In this document: positions 44,940 to 55,800 of the stretch, piece by piece
Position numbering within the stretch: the stretch's first letter is position 1
Layout of the letters: every line of letters starts with the position of its first letter
Assembly: GCA_030533445.1 (NCBI GenBank)
Contig: CM060076.1
Coordinates: 28,184,103-28,248,102, forward strand
Length of the DNA: 64,000 bases
Direction of reading: 5' to 3'
Origin: Cyprinodon diabolis
Lineage: Eukaryota; Chordata; Actinopteri; Cyprinodontiformes; Cyprinodontidae
The notes under the pieces: model-generated
Database searches by the model: none
Told to the model about the DNA's origin: nothing
The model's input: only the letters and a program-made list of their open reading frames with translations
Program-made: the position numbers and the translations under genes

Positions 44940-45245
44940 TAAACAAGCTGATCATTTTCATCATGTTATGAAGGCGCTCCCTCGCCGACTCCGCCACCGT
45001 AGAGGCCAGGCGAGCTTACGGAGGAGTCGGGGTGACATTGCTGACCATGTCCGGCGGCCCAATTACCTCTCTCCAAATATGGCGCGCAAAAAGCCGTGCC
45101 AGCGTATCGTGTACACATGGTGTCTGTTACTCCCCAATTATTCCTGAATAAGCAGATTGTGTGGAACATCAAACTGGGGACGTGATGGCTTGTGTGCGGG
45201 CTGCCTCCAGCAGAGTGCTCTTTCTTTCCTATCATTTGATCTCGT
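44940..45245. promoter_or_regulatory. Strong candidate conserved non-coding segment
   Basis: This is one of the most distinct islands in the window: about 300 repeat-free, CpG-rich bases in AT-rich flanks. It contains TTCATCATGTTATGAAGGCG, CGGCGGCCCAATTACCTCTC (45051-45070), CTCCAAATATGGCGCGCAAA and CTCCCCAATTATTCCTGAAT (45130-45149). The CCAAATATGG at 45073-45082 is an exact SRF-type CArG box. The 89-codon minus frame across it has no domain. Confidence 0.5.
45073..45082. promoter_or_regulatory. CArG box (SRF-type site)
   Basis: CCAAATATGG matches the consensus CC(A/T)6GG exactly. It lies in the middle of the candidate enhancer at 44940-45245. Such a 10-mer is expected by chance now and then in 64 kb, so its meaning depends on conservation. 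Confidence 0.45.
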
Positions 45246-45695
45246 ATTGTAATCCCAGGTGCTTTGAATAATTTATAGGATACAGCTTCTCGTTAAACAA
45301 TAATTTATATGTGTCTATGAGAATTGATTCCACAGGAATGCACATCTAAATAATGAGAGAAACTGCTGCATTTCATCTACAAGGAGAGGCAGAGGGATAA
45401 TAATAGCAAAACAAAGGCACCTAAGCAACAGCAGCCGCAACCAAACTAATACTAATAACCCAAATAATGATGACAGTAAAATTAATGTTAGGTGTAAAGG
45501 ATTTGGAGGTCTAATAAACTACCTTAATGCTGTTCACTTTTATCTTTACACACTCAATCTTTGATAAAATTAAATCATGTGAATTTAGATGTTACACTGG
45601 TGTCCATTCTCCTGGAAAGCCCCTTCTTACTTCCTTACTTACACAATCTCATTTTTACTTTCAAGCTAATATATTGCATTTTTCCCATTCAGGTC
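45246..45695. other. Unassigned AT-rich DNA
   Basis: The part to about 45,350 (AACAATAATTTATATG) may extend the regulatory segment. No gene is supported. Confidence 0.35.
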
Positions 45696-45699
45696 TACT

Positions 45700-45910
45700 T
45701 ATCAATTCGCAGGAGAGGGCCACACTCATGCATGATAAATTTACTGTTAATGCAAAAGGCTTGTACCGCCCAGCGTGCAGTCTCCTGAAGAGAAATGATG
45801 CAACTGACTCCCTCTGAGGTGGAAGAATCCAAATGTTCATCAGAGGAGAAGATGCAAAATCGGTTGGGGGAATACATGGACCGTGTGGGATGAACCACAC
45901 TCAGGTCACA
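45700..45910. promoter_or_regulatory. Candidate conserved non-coding segment
   Basis: Repeat-free and GC-balanced, with CATGCATGATAAATTTACTG near 45727 and GAAATGATGCAACTGACTCC near 45792. Overlapping frames on both strands (45527-45817, 45661-45900, 45695-45898) lack domains. Confidence 0.36.
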
Positions 45911-46585
45911 AAGTTAATGCTTCTTTTTCTCTTCACAAAGAGCAAAAATATTAATGTGTTTAAAAGGGCTAGACTCATGAGGTTGGTATATTTAATGGAC
46001 CATTTTCTTTTTCAAAGATGCTTAAAACTCTGGTTCAAAAGTTCTTCGAATTCTGAGTTGGATCCTGGTTGAAATCTGATGAAAGAGAAAGAAAAACACT
46101 TCCTGTGCAGTTTACATTAAAAGCTTAAAAAGCAGTGTGCTGTGCATAACAACGCAAAAGAAAGTGTGGTGTTGCTTAAGGTGCAACACTGTGAAGAAAG
46201 TTTTATTGGGACCTTTGGAAAGAGAAAAAAAAAAACGAAAGAGGAATTTGCAGCAGGAAGTGCTGGGAACCAATTATCCAGAGGTGCGACGCTGTCAGAA
46301 GTCTCCAGGTTTTGTCAAGTCTTCTGACACCCTGCCAGTGTTGTTCTCTGGGAAATGGAACTGTTGAGCGTTTTTCTTTTTTCTAAACGGAATGAGAAAA
46401 AAAAAAATCACTACCTTTGTGAGTACCCTAAGGGTCTGGATTTACCTTCTCCTGCTCAATGCATTTTTAATAATTTTCTTTCACTCTTAATATCTGATAA
46501 GCAGTCCGCGTTTGTTTGGATTCTTCCTTTTTGTTCTGAAATTTTACAGCGGCTGAAATTAAAATATCTGACATTAAAACGTGTA
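45911..46585. other. Unassigned DNA
   Basis: AT-rich with A-runs near 46227 and 46397. Short frames only. No known repeat is recognised. Confidence 0.38.
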
Positions 46586-46900
46586 AACGTCTCTCATTAG
46601 CGACAAGATTTGAGATGTCATCGCGATTGCGTAAAAATCAGAAAAATAAGATGACAAAACCTAGATTAGCATTTTAGAACTGCCTGCATCTAGTGCATCA
46701 TTCTGCTTCAAAGAAGAAAAAGATAAATGATGATGCCATTAAAAGTGAACTAATTAAGGAATGCTTCTTTTAAAAACTCATTAACTGCACCCTCATTTAC
46801 ATAATGATGCATATTAATTAAGTTTTAATGAATCTGAGCTTCCATCAAGTCTCCTCTCCTTGGCAGTGGAGCCATCTCTACAAATGAATAAACACTTCTC
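46586..46900. promoter_or_regulatory. Strong candidate conserved non-coding segment, homeodomain-rich
   Basis: Contains GTCTCTCATTAGCGACAAG near 46589, TAATTA at 46751-46756, CTCATTAACTGCACCCTCAT near 46777, and ACATAATGATGCATATTAAT then TAATTA at 46815-46820. Homeodomain cores in both orientations recur every 10-30 bases in repeat-free DNA. Confidence 0.46.
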
Positions 46901-47210
46901 TTAAGTATATTTCTCCCTGCAAATGGGAAATGGGTTTTAAACAATAGCAACAAACAAACAAAAGCCTTCAATCTCTGCTCAATAGAAATGCACATAATTC
47001 AGGGTCAAACTTGAGCAGAGAAATCTGCATAACCTCTTACTGGTTAAAGGAAAAATGCTGCAGCTGTTAAACTCTAAGTCCTTGCAGTGTGGCTTATTTA
47101 TCCGGGGAAAATATTTCGACAGCAGTTTCTTGACTTCTTTTTTTTTTTATGGAGAACGAGAAAAATTACTAAATTGTGTCTCCATATAGAGAAAGAGTAC
47201 AGTGACAGGC
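46901..47210. other. Unassigned DNA
   Basis: AT-rich spacer with a T-run at about 47139-47148; no feature recognised. Confidence 0.38.
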
Positions 47211-47214
47211 CATG

Positions 47215-47550
47215 GGTTGCTTCTAATGAGATGCATTTTAAATTAGAGCGCACCTCTCACATTGCCAGCTGGTGTCTGCTCAGGTGCTTCTATGTTGTGA
47301 GTGATGGAATGCGCACACACCGATGGAGACACACACAAACTCCCATCATCATCATCATCATCATCAACAAACTCTATCCCCATCTGAAGGCATGAACCCT
47401 CCAAATAAAAGTGGCTCCCTCACATTTCGGAGGCTGCCTGCGGTGTCTGAGTGACTCGTGTTAATCCGAGCTTTTGCCACACTTTAATTATGTGATTCCT
47501 CTTAGTGAAATAAAAGTCATTACAGCACCCTGAGACGACTTTCTTTAACT
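47215..47550. promoter_or_regulatory. Candidate conserved non-coding segment
   Basis: TTCTAATGAGATGCATTTTA near 47220, CACACCGATGGAGAC, and the right half (47400-47510) with TTAATCCGAGC and CACTTTAATTATGTGATTCC. It is interrupted by a small ATC repeat. Confidence 0.4.
47345..47366. repeat. (ATC)n microsatellite
   Basis: Seven ATC units and one extra base. Confidence 0.95.
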
Positions 47551-47739
47551 TAATGGAATGAGTGGAGGTTTTCCTCAGAGAAAGTTTTTTTTTTTTTTTA
47601 TCCTAAAAAAGCAGAAGGGTTTTAAGATGAGTTAAATCTAGCGTCTGTAATACTTAAAACAATTTTTCCTGGAAATAATCATCTAGCTGAAAAAAAAGCC
47701 TTAGTCTAAGTTTCCTTTTTTTCTTGCTTCCCCCGGTTT

Positions 47740-48310
47740 TTGTTTTTGAAAATGAGCAAATCCGATCTGATGCTTGCCAGGAATAACAACAGCCACTCGC
47801 CTGAGACAGAAGTGCTGTGTCTGCCTTCCATATGAACGCTGCCTACTTGGTTTGTTTGTTTGCGTGCCCTTGTGTCTCCCCCAGCTGGTATGCGGCAGGC
47901 AGGTATAAGCAGGGAGGAGGCGCCGGCACCAGAGGCAAGCGAGCTCGGTGGGGTTAAAGGTCGTGACGATCAGATGATTGGAACTACAGAGGGAGAGGGT
48001 GTAGCCATGTAGTGAAAATGGGGGAAGCAGATGCCCGTTAATTAGGGGAAATGCGACGGACAAGATTTGATCAGCAAGGGGTACGGCTGCCTCCCACAGC
48101 ACGGCAGCTGTTGCGAGGGGGGATGCTGGTGGGGTTGGTGCCTTGTATGTGTGTATCTGCGTGTGTGTGTCTGTGTTCCAGTCCCCACAGGGCACCGCCA
48201 CACTTCACAGACATCCCAGGAACCGTCCGCAGGCCAATGCAGTGCCCTGCGGAGAGAGACTATTTACAGCACAATGCAATTCTACTCATTAAACTCTCAG
48301 TTAAAGTTGT
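47740..48310. promoter_or_regulatory. Candidate conserved non-coding segment
   Basis: About 570 GC-balanced bases without transposons. They contain CAGATGATTGGAACTACAG near 47972, CCCGTTAATTAGGGGAAATG near 48033, and a short interrupted TG run near 48146-48177. The 166-codon minus frame across it (47701-48201) has no domain and includes the translated TG run. Confidence 0.4.
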
Positions 48311-48990
48311 ATTTGTCAGTGTTGACTTTCAGAAGGAAACTTGATTTGTCTCTATAAAATCTTTACATCCGATACATTGTTTAAAAAAAAAAAAAAAAAA
48401 CTTTGACAGGAATTATTTTCTGAGCATACAAACCCAGCTGGCAGGCTTTTGGACTCAGTTTGAGTAATTTGCAGCATGTTCTTATGTAGAAGTAACCACG
48501 CAACATTTTGTTTCGTGCAGGTGTCGCCTCTGAATATCAAACATTTGTCTCTAATAAAATCTCCTCTTACTGAGAATTCTTTTCCGACTGCCGTGTAAGT
48601 TTCACCACAGTCATACCTATAGAAAAACTTTCTAAAAAATGTTTTCCACACTCGTTTGTTCGTACATCTGAGTCAGACCTGAATAACCACTGACCTAAAG
48701 GCTTGCTGACGACGCTCCGCCAAAGGCCTCTTTATTGTGAGGGTGGGTATCCCACGCTAGCTGTCACTGTCTTGTCCTTTCAGTTACAAAAACAGAGGAG
48801 TTTCAGTGACTAACTTCTCCACTAGTGACTGTCTGTCTGTCTTCTTGTCAGAAAGTGTCTCCTTTCTTTTTTCTCTGACTATGGTTAAGGTGCGATGTTT
48901 TCTGCCCGCATTCGAAAACCACTGTTTTGTGCAACCAATTAAAACATTGAAATTAATTACCTAGTTTCACCGTTTGCTTTAATTGTAAAG
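48311..48990. other. Unassigned DNA
   Basis: Includes an A-tract at 48383-48400. The composition is balanced at 48660-48780 and AT-rich elsewhere. No gene or known repeat is seen. Confidence 0.35.
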
Positions 48991-48999
48991 TGACAAATG

Positions 49000-49150
49000 T
49001 ATTTTATTAGCTAAATATTTCTTTGAAAGACAATCTATTCTTTAGAATAATCAAAGCTTATAATTACATTCTAAATCATTGGGCTCCTTAGTGTAATGCA
49101 TGCTATTTCCCTCAGATTAAAGTCTTGCACTTTAACAATGTTTTCTTGAA
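49000..49150. promoter_or_regulatory. Candidate conserved non-coding segment (weak)
   Basis: CTTTAGAATAATCAAAGCTT and TATAATTACATTCTAAATCA, then GTGTAATGCATGC, form a cluster of homeodomain-type cores near 49030-49105. The surroundings are also AT-rich, so this is less distinct than the other islands. Confidence 0.28.
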
Positions 49151-50039
49151 AGAATATAAGGTTGTTCCCCCATCATGAGACATTCGCTAAAACTTTTTAA
49201 AAGGCCAACTAAAACTCCAAAAAGTTAGATCAATTAAAAGAATTTTTAAAAATGTCCAACATTTTTTGACATCACTCTAACATGTACAATATAATTTATT
49301 AATTCAGGGCTTCGCAGAACTTAAAAAAAAAAAAAAAGATTCTTTTGCTTCAATACCTTGACTTTTTGATAAGCTATTGATGTTTTTGTGGTAAATGTAA
49401 TTTTGCATATTTCCAAGCAGCAGAATGAGGTCTGCGAGAAAAGAAAGATTGCTGCAAAAGGTTCCCTCCCGCACTCCTTCTGCTCCCCCCCTCCACCCAC
49501 ACCACCAACCACCTATTAAAACTTATCTTTCTTTAATCAATTGTTAAATGTCATAGACAATCATCATTTAACACCATCTTCCTGTGTGATTCTTTTTAAT
49601 CTGGCTGTAAATAGGGCAGCCCTGTCTATCATTTCGGTTTGTGCCGTACACCAGAGACTTAAGGTGTTTCAACAAAAGCTCTTGAAAAAAATAAGGAAAA
49701 AAAACAAAGAAGCACTTTTTTTCCACTCCTCATCTCAAATCCCTGCAGAGAACACCAAAGGTATGAAAAGTGAAGAAAGGGGGGAAATAAATCCAGGCGA
49801 TGATGAATAATTTGAATGTAGAAATGAAGCTGTTTCAGGAGTGAGTGAGATATCGCACAAGGAGCAGCCATGGGGAGCACACAATTAGGTCACCCAAAAT
49901 AAAACGCTATCCTCCAGAAAGTCTTTCTTGGAGTTGTCAAATTCAATATATTTCACTGCCAACAGAATTCTTGATTTGGCTCTGAAGTGAGAAGGCGAAA
50001 GAAAGGAAGTGAGGGCCTTTTAGAAAGCTAGACGGCTCA
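49151..50039. other. Unassigned DNA
   Basis: Mixed composition with an A-tract near 49322-49336. The part 49540-49930 is low in repeats and could be regulatory. No gene is supported. Confidence 0.33.
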
Positions 50040-50490
50040 GGACTGAGTACATTTGATAATTTATGCACAAAATTGGGAATTTTCATATAAACTCAGACTA
50101 TCCTCACCGGAGGGACAAGGACACGAGCCATACGGTACAACATGTGCTGAAGAGCTGCGACATGAAGGGCGCAGAGACATTGTTTGCTTTGTGGCTTTGT
50201 TTTAGATTTAATGACACTCAAAAGAAGATGTTGGCAGTGAGCACGTGTGGCCGTCAAGCTGCTTACTGTACAAGAGCGTGGGAGCAAAACTTTGAGGGTG
50301 GTGGAAAGTTTATAAAGCATCACTACGGTGACAAAAGTCAACAAACAGCCTCAGCCAGCCGGCTTCTCTCTATCCACACGACACAACCCAACAGGAAGGC
50401 GAGGCCTCTCCGGAGAGCACGATACGCCGCGTCTCCAGGTGACAGATATGTCACACCACCTAAAACCCTGTGGCACAATTATACCTCCGT
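50040..50490. promoter_or_regulatory. Candidate conserved non-coding segment
   Basis: A repeat-free, CpG-bearing block with TGATAATTTATGCACAAAAT near 50054 and CACTACGGTGACAAAAGTCA near 50321. A 155-codon plus frame (50063-50530) covers it. Its composition shows no domain, and a minus-strand frame overlaps it, so I treat it as non-coding with low certainty. Confidence 0.35.
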
Positions 50491-51045
50491 CGCTCTGAAG
50501 GGAGTAGAGGTGGGGGGAAGGAGAGGGTAGGGGGGTGGCAGTTGGGGAGGGGACGGTGGGTACAGAGTGAGTGAGAGGAAAAGTGGAGGGTGCGAGGGGT
50601 TGGAGCAGCCGCTGGATGCTTTACTCCTGGCTTATTCAAAAAGACAGCCCAAGGGATGCCTCTCGCTCTTCTAACAAAGCACTTCTTCTTTTTTTTTTGC
50701 CTTTTTTTTTCCTTGAGTATTGCTGGGTGTGCTCCAGTCAAATCCTCAGGGTCCCAGTCTCTCCCCCCCAGCGATTTGAGGATGCCTCAGAAACTTTTTC
50801 TCAGACATCGGGCCTGTTTCAGAGCTTATGTTTCAAATGAATATTACAATTCTGCAGAGGCCATGCAGAGAGGTTACTTAGGGAGTGAGGACACAAAGTG
50901 GTTGAATGTCAAACTTAGATCTGAGCGGTTCACACTTTGAGTACTTTCAAGCAATTTCAAGAAATTTCCCAATTCTTGATGACTTTTCTTTAGTTTGCAC
51001 AAAAAGCAAAATTTTTTTTTTCATTTTTATCTAATATTTTTTTTG
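50491..51045. other. Unassigned DNA with G-rich and T-rich tracts
   Basis: A G-rich tract at about 50510-50605 is followed by T-runs near 50690-50712. Nothing gene-like or repeat-like is recognised. Confidence 0.38.
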
Positions 51046-51665
51046 CAGTTTTGTTCAGATACACACAGAGAGTTTGTATTAGCTTCCGTATGACATGTGA
51101 TGACTTGGGAGTGCCTAATACAGGCCCACGGCTTTAACAATGCATGAGTGAGGGAAGGAGAGAGGGGACGTGCTTGCGCTCCAACTAGGTCAAACTGTCT
51201 AAGGAACAAAACAGAACAGACCTCAAGTTTGCGGAAATCATTACAGGAAAACAAACTTGTCACTTGCTTGACACCCTTGACTGTTTTGCTTTCCGAAGCA
51301 CAGAACGATAATAATAATGATAATAAAAAAAATCTCCAATGCAAATTAGCCTCTGTGTGTGTGAAGTTTTCTCTCGTTTGAAATGCATATCAAAAAAGCG
51401 AGCCAAAGCCACAACTTACCTTGTCGTTGACATCGGGGGACAGGAGGAGGGAGGAAAAAAACACTTTTTCTCTTCGAGAGCTGGCTTCAATTGTATACAC
51501 AAGCCCCACAAAGGAAGATAAACCAGAGGCATAGAGTCATAAAATATACATTTGCTTCTTTGTCTTTTGTTAAGATCTTCAACAAATACTGCTGATGCAA
51601 GGAGGACAAAAAGACGGAAGGTTATAAGGGTGTTTGAGATATGGATTTGCAACAGAATGACATTA
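51046..51665. promoter_or_regulatory. Candidate conserved non-coding segment (weak)
   Basis: About 600 bases low in repeats apart from an ATA-rich string (GATAATAATAATGATAATAA near 51306). It contains GTATGACATGTGATGACTTGGG near 51087. Several overlapping frames on both strands have no domain. Confidence 0.28.
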
Positions 51666-52715
51666 CCCCTACCTTTTCTTTATAAATTACTGCCATCAGG
51701 GTAAGACTCTCATTCATGCTTAAAGCCGCTTTAAGGGCATTTGGAGCATTGTCTCTACTTCTGCTCAGCTTAGTATTTGCTGACTTCAGTCTGTTCCTCC
51801 AAACTCACTTAAAACACTGTATTTCCTCAGGACCTACCACCACAGTGACAGACATCAACATGGCAAGCTCCCCATGTTGATATTCACTGAGGCTTTCAGA
51901 CTCTGATACAGTCTATGTCTCAGCCAACATGTATCTGTGGGACTCTGTGAGGTTTTTACTCTCCCTTTTCTTGGTTGGACCTGCCTGGTTATTCGTATTT
52001 AGGTCTCAAATTTCTATTTTCAAAATAAACCCCTGTAGATCCAACTTTTTACCCGGAGCTGTCCTGCCTCAGCTTTGTGTAGGTGCTTAATGTGACGCTA
52101 TTGTGTATCCTTTGGATGGTCACTGTCTTAAATGGAGACCATATGTATTTGATGGCTCGGTGGTAAAACTTTTATTTCCTTTAATGGTAATAAGAAGAAA
52201 CATGTGTGTGAAACATTGACAAAATAAATATAAAACTGCTAATTGTTCTGAAAACATTTAGAAAAGATGAGTTTTTCAAGCAACTTTGCTTCAAAGTGGA
52301 ATGAAGCAAAAGAGAAGTGAAGTAAAATTAATGAGCCCCGTAAGTCCCATATCTAACTAAAACGATCAATGGTTAGCCAAGAACAAGGGCTGGGGTCTAC
52401 GTTTTTTCTCTAGTAACTTTTTAAGTCAAAAGGTGCATCTAGCAATGACATCAAACCAGACAATTCATGTTTAGTTTATGAGTTTAAAATCAGTATGCTA
52501 ATGTCTATGCCAGCTGTAATCAGTAATATCAACTGACGATACTGTATTTGTTCTTGTTTTTAATATTTAAATATTTATATTTTTTTCATTAATAGACTTT
52601 ACATGTATTTTTAGTTCTTTAATTCCTGTCCTTACAACTCAGGGAACTGTCTGTACTGCTCAGGGGAAGATTTCTTCTATAAAAGTTTGCCATGATTTTG
52701 GTGATGATGGTCTGA
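51666..52715. other. Unassigned DNA, possibly LTR-retrotransposon derived
   Basis: The stretch 51715-52085 has the balanced, CT-rich look of fish LTRs, and an AAAATAAACCCCTGTAGATC string near 52021 could be an LTR polyadenylation region upstream of the gag relic at 52716. No TG...CA boundaries or target duplication were found. AT-rich after 52,085. Confidence 0.3.
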
Positions 52716-53360
52716 CTAACTCCGGACTCTGAAGCAGCTAGAGGACCTTGACAACCGGATAGACTTTTGACTCATGGAATGTCGCAGGAGAGCACTAACG
52801 TTGGCTTTCCTTCTGCCAGCTCCTCGGCCCGCTCCCTTCGCTCCTGTGTCAGTCTGGCTCAAATGCCAGATCCCTAATAGATGCAGTTGAAACATGCATG
52901 CCAGTCGAAGGAGGAGAAGAAATGCAGCTGCAGCTTAACCTGTCTTTCCTACTGCGGCGGAGTGGGACATCTAGTGAGGTCTTGTCTGGTAAAGGGTGGA
53001 ACTCGGCTGGGTACCAGATTCTCTACCTCCCCAGCTCTCCTTTTACCCAGATCTTATGTAATTAGTTCCAGACCTCATGACCCACAGATCCTGATCCAGA
53101 TTATTTTTCTCCCCCTTCTTCTGAGTTTAATCCGGTGGATTTTTTCTATGGGGATAGGAAAGATCTGTTTCCCTTCCGGCAACCTCCCTCCGCTACCCGT
53201 AACCCAGTTTTCCACACTACGGTGTCGCCCACCAGCTACAGCCGAGCAAAGGATTCAACCTGAGAAGCCATTATACAACATTAAACCGTATGCCCCTGTC
53301 TACACCTAATGTACCCTACTCACCCCATGACAACTACCCGCTCTCTTCTTCTCCTTGGTC
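52716..53360 (+). pseudogene. Ty3/Gypsy-type gag relic with zinc knuckle
   Basis: The longest frame (52881-53309) contains the pattern SYCGGVGHLVRSC: the second Cys, the CX4H and HX4C spacings of a CCHC nucleocapsid knuckle are intact, while the first Cys is one residue out of place (CX3C where CX2C is usual). Before it, in another frame, lie residues typical of a fish gypsy gag C-terminus: a dNRID-like helix end, then an Arg-rich and Pro-rich linker (about 52745-52830). Frames are broken at several points, with stops upstream and downstream, and no protease or polymerase follows. It is a decayed fragment. Confidence 0.62.
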
Positions 53361-53740
53361 AGAATCGAGGTGATGAACCAGTGACAGCAGCCCTGCAAGC
53401 TTATTATATTTCCCAATCAGAGCACAGTTCACAATACAACTTACTGCTATTTTTTCTCTTGGTGCCATACTGAACTTATTAGCAAAAAGGATAGTTTGAG
53501 AGCCTTTTTTTAGATCAATGATTTTTGCCATAACTTAGCTATTATGTATAAACACCCTGTCACCCAAATTTCTCCCTTAGTTTGAGCAAAGTCACCAATC
53601 AAGCCAGAAGAAATCTTGGGGAGCCTTAGTATTTCTCTGTGTGTGTGTATATGCGTGTGTGTGTATGAGTCATAGAGTTTGGATGCAGTTTTGTGTGTAT
53701 GATTGCCAGTACAGGAGAGAGCGGCAGGAGTGACAGCGCC
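53361..53740. other. Unassigned DNA with an interrupted TG repeat
   Basis: An interrupted (TG)n run lies at 53638-53666. Nothing else is recognised; the 53365-53560 part may be the end of the retroelement relic. Confidence 0.38.
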
Positions 53741-53744
53741 CCTC

Positions 53745-54065
53745 CCCAAGGTCATGTCCAAGGAGAGTCGAGCCAATTACTATGCAGATCAGAGCTGATG
53801 GCGTTTAAGGGGATTGCTCCGATGCAATCACATTAGCTGGCCAAAAAGGAATCTCCAGGCTGACCCCAATCACAAGGGCTACAGCGCTGGGGTCAGCCGG
53901 GATGGAGGACTGCAGCCCATGTTTTCTTTTCACAAAACACTTTTTCCTTATCTCAAGTTGGCACGTGATTATCAAGCCAAACAAGCCTTTCCCACCACCC
54001 TGGCTTACAGCAGGCGTGAACTTGCATATGTATGTTTTTTAGAGAATACATATGCAATGCGACAC
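53745..54065. promoter_or_regulatory. Candidate conserved non-coding segment
   Basis: Repeat-free and GC-balanced, with GATGCAATCACATTAGCTGG (53821-53840), GGCACGTGATTATCAAGCC (53960-53978) and a short local inverted repeat CTGACCCCA...TGGGGTCAG (53859-53867 with 53889-53897). It has mixed E-box (CACGTG) and homeodomain cores. Confidence 0.43.
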
Positions 54066-54350
54066 ATAAAGCCTATACCGGCCACAAGGCCGTTTTCAGG
54101 AACACTGGCACACAAACACAGCCCAGTGAGATGTTGACCACAGTTTCCCACAGACATGTATTCACACTTTGCACAGCATCTCTTTTCTCCCCGCTCCTCT
54201 CTTCTCTCCCACTCGTCTTTCAGGTGAGCGTCTGTCTCTGATCTGCCGCGGTCTTGGAGGGCAGATTGCAATTTACTCTATCCCTGTGGGTGAGGTGTGT
54301 GTGTCCAGGTTGTAAATATGCCTCCTCTATTTCTTCTCTCCCTCCATCGC
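54066..54350. other. Unassigned DNA
   Basis: CT-rich in places, with short frames on both strands; nothing recognised. Confidence 0.35.
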
Positions 54351-54354
54351 ACCC

Positions 54355-54560
54355 TTTCTCTCCCCCTCGTCTGTAGTTTCCCGTTGCTGCCCGCATGGCC
54401 AGTAATGAGACTGAGTCTGATCAGGTCGCCCCGGTGTTCTTGGAAAGATCTCACTTGAGCCACTGGCCCGTAATGGAATCTACATCTAATGCATACATAA
54501 ATCACACCTCTTTCAGGACATTTTCATATGCATAATGTCTTTCAACCCCCTCCTCTCCTT
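54355..54560. promoter_or_regulatory. Candidate conserved non-coding segment
   Basis: GCATGGCCAGTAATGAGACTG near 54392, GGCCCGTAATGGAATCTACA near 54465 and CATCTAATGCATACATAAAT (54483-54502), then TTTTCATATGCATAATGTC, give a dense run of TAAT cores in GC-balanced, repeat-free DNA. Confidence 0.43.
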
Positions 54561-54945
54561 CTTGTCTCTCTTTCCACCCAATGAGCCTGGGTTGATGGAG
54601 AGGAATGGCAAGATAGAAAAGGTGATGAGACCCCTTTTTTGTGTCTTTCTTTCCCAGATCTGTCTGTAATTCAGCCTTGTATATTTTGCTGACAAGACCT
54701 ACTTAGTGGTGAGGTGATACCAAGGCTGGGGAGGATCTTCTTTAGGTTGATCAACTTCTGCTCTCACCAAGCATATCCTGTGTAAATGTGGTATATGGGT
54801 GTGAGGGAGAAGGACTAAAATGAGAGCGAACTAAAGTATAAAAAAGGAGAATACTAAATATAAAACCTAGAAAGAGGTAAAAATCCTGTACACTGGTCAG
54901 ACTTTGGGTTTATTTGAAGAGGACAGTTGCTATGGCCTCTCTTTA
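54561..54945. other. Unassigned DNA
   Basis: Mixed composition; no supported feature. Confidence 0.35.
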
Positions 54946-54949
54946 CTTC

Positions 54950-55215
54950 TCTACCTCCCCTCTCTCATTCCCCTCGTAGGCTTTGTTATGTTAATGCCGA
55001 CGGATGTGGCAGATTCACAGTGATTTTTCATCTGTCGGTGAAGAGAGATAAAAGGCGAGTGACGAGTTGTCGCGATCGTCCTCACTGTTCGCCTCTCAGT
55101 CACTAACAAGCTGCTGCATTGTACCTCCGCCATTTTCTCTGCACCCCATTTGCATCTGCAAGCCTCCACTTCATCCTCTCCCCTAAAAGTTTATGCCTCC
55201 TCGTTAGGGGCCACG
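54950..55215. promoter_or_regulatory. Candidate conserved non-coding segment
   Basis: GTTATGTTAATGCCGACGGATG near 54986, AGATAAAAGGCGAGTGACGAG near 55046 and GTCGCGATCGTCC near 55069 lie in repeat-free, CpG-bearing DNA. Confidence 0.4.
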
Positions 55216-55800
55216 TAGGTGTGAGATTAAAATGCTGGGCACACTTTCGTTTTTATATAAGCGTACCGACTGAGAGAGTGTGTGCCTCTATAGTGCATGT
55301 GGCTGACACATGTGTGTTTGAATGGGGGGGGGTGCATCTTTGCACGCTGTAAAGAAAATATTACCACACACTTTCTATGCTACTCAGTGTTATTTATTTA
55401 TTTGAGTGCCTCCTTAGTACGTGGCACTTTTCTTCCTGTAGGTGCCGTGCATCTCTTTAGATGATACAAGCTGCCATATCAGCACAGGCTAACCCATTCT
55501 TAATCACATTTGCATTTTTATTTTGAGATATTCCTCAAACGTTTGCATTATTGAGGATTTATGATGAGCTCTTCGCCTGATCCTTCATCAACTTCACTCA
55601 TAAAAAAAGGTTCTCCATAACTCATAGGTGAGTGGAATATGCTGTCCCCCCCTGAAGTAATTAGATAGCAGAATTCTGATATGGAAAGTTTGAATAAATC
55701 ACTTTGTTTATGAGGGCGGAGGCCTTGAGAGCAGAGGAGGCCTTCTGTAACATAAGGGTTTTCTCCCCCCCTTTTTGCTCCAGTGTTTGCGAATTTAAAC
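55216..55800. promoter_or_regulatory. Candidate conserved non-coding segment
   Basis: Contains an octamer ATTTGCAT (55508-55515) with CCCATTCTTAATCAC before it, GTTTGCATTATTGAGGATTT (55541-55560) and CCTGAAGTAATTAGATAGC near 55651. The distal part (55660-55770) is repeat-free. This is the last motif-rich island before AT-rich DNA resumes. Confidence 0.42.

Noticed and set aside
47701..48201. 166-codon minus-strand frame
   Set aside because: It has no domain, a low-complexity start from a TG run, and competing frames on the plus strand.
50063..50530. 155-codon plus-strand frame
   Set aside because: No domain is recognised and a minus-strand frame overlaps it. It is kept only as a candidate regulatory segment because transcript evidence is lacking.
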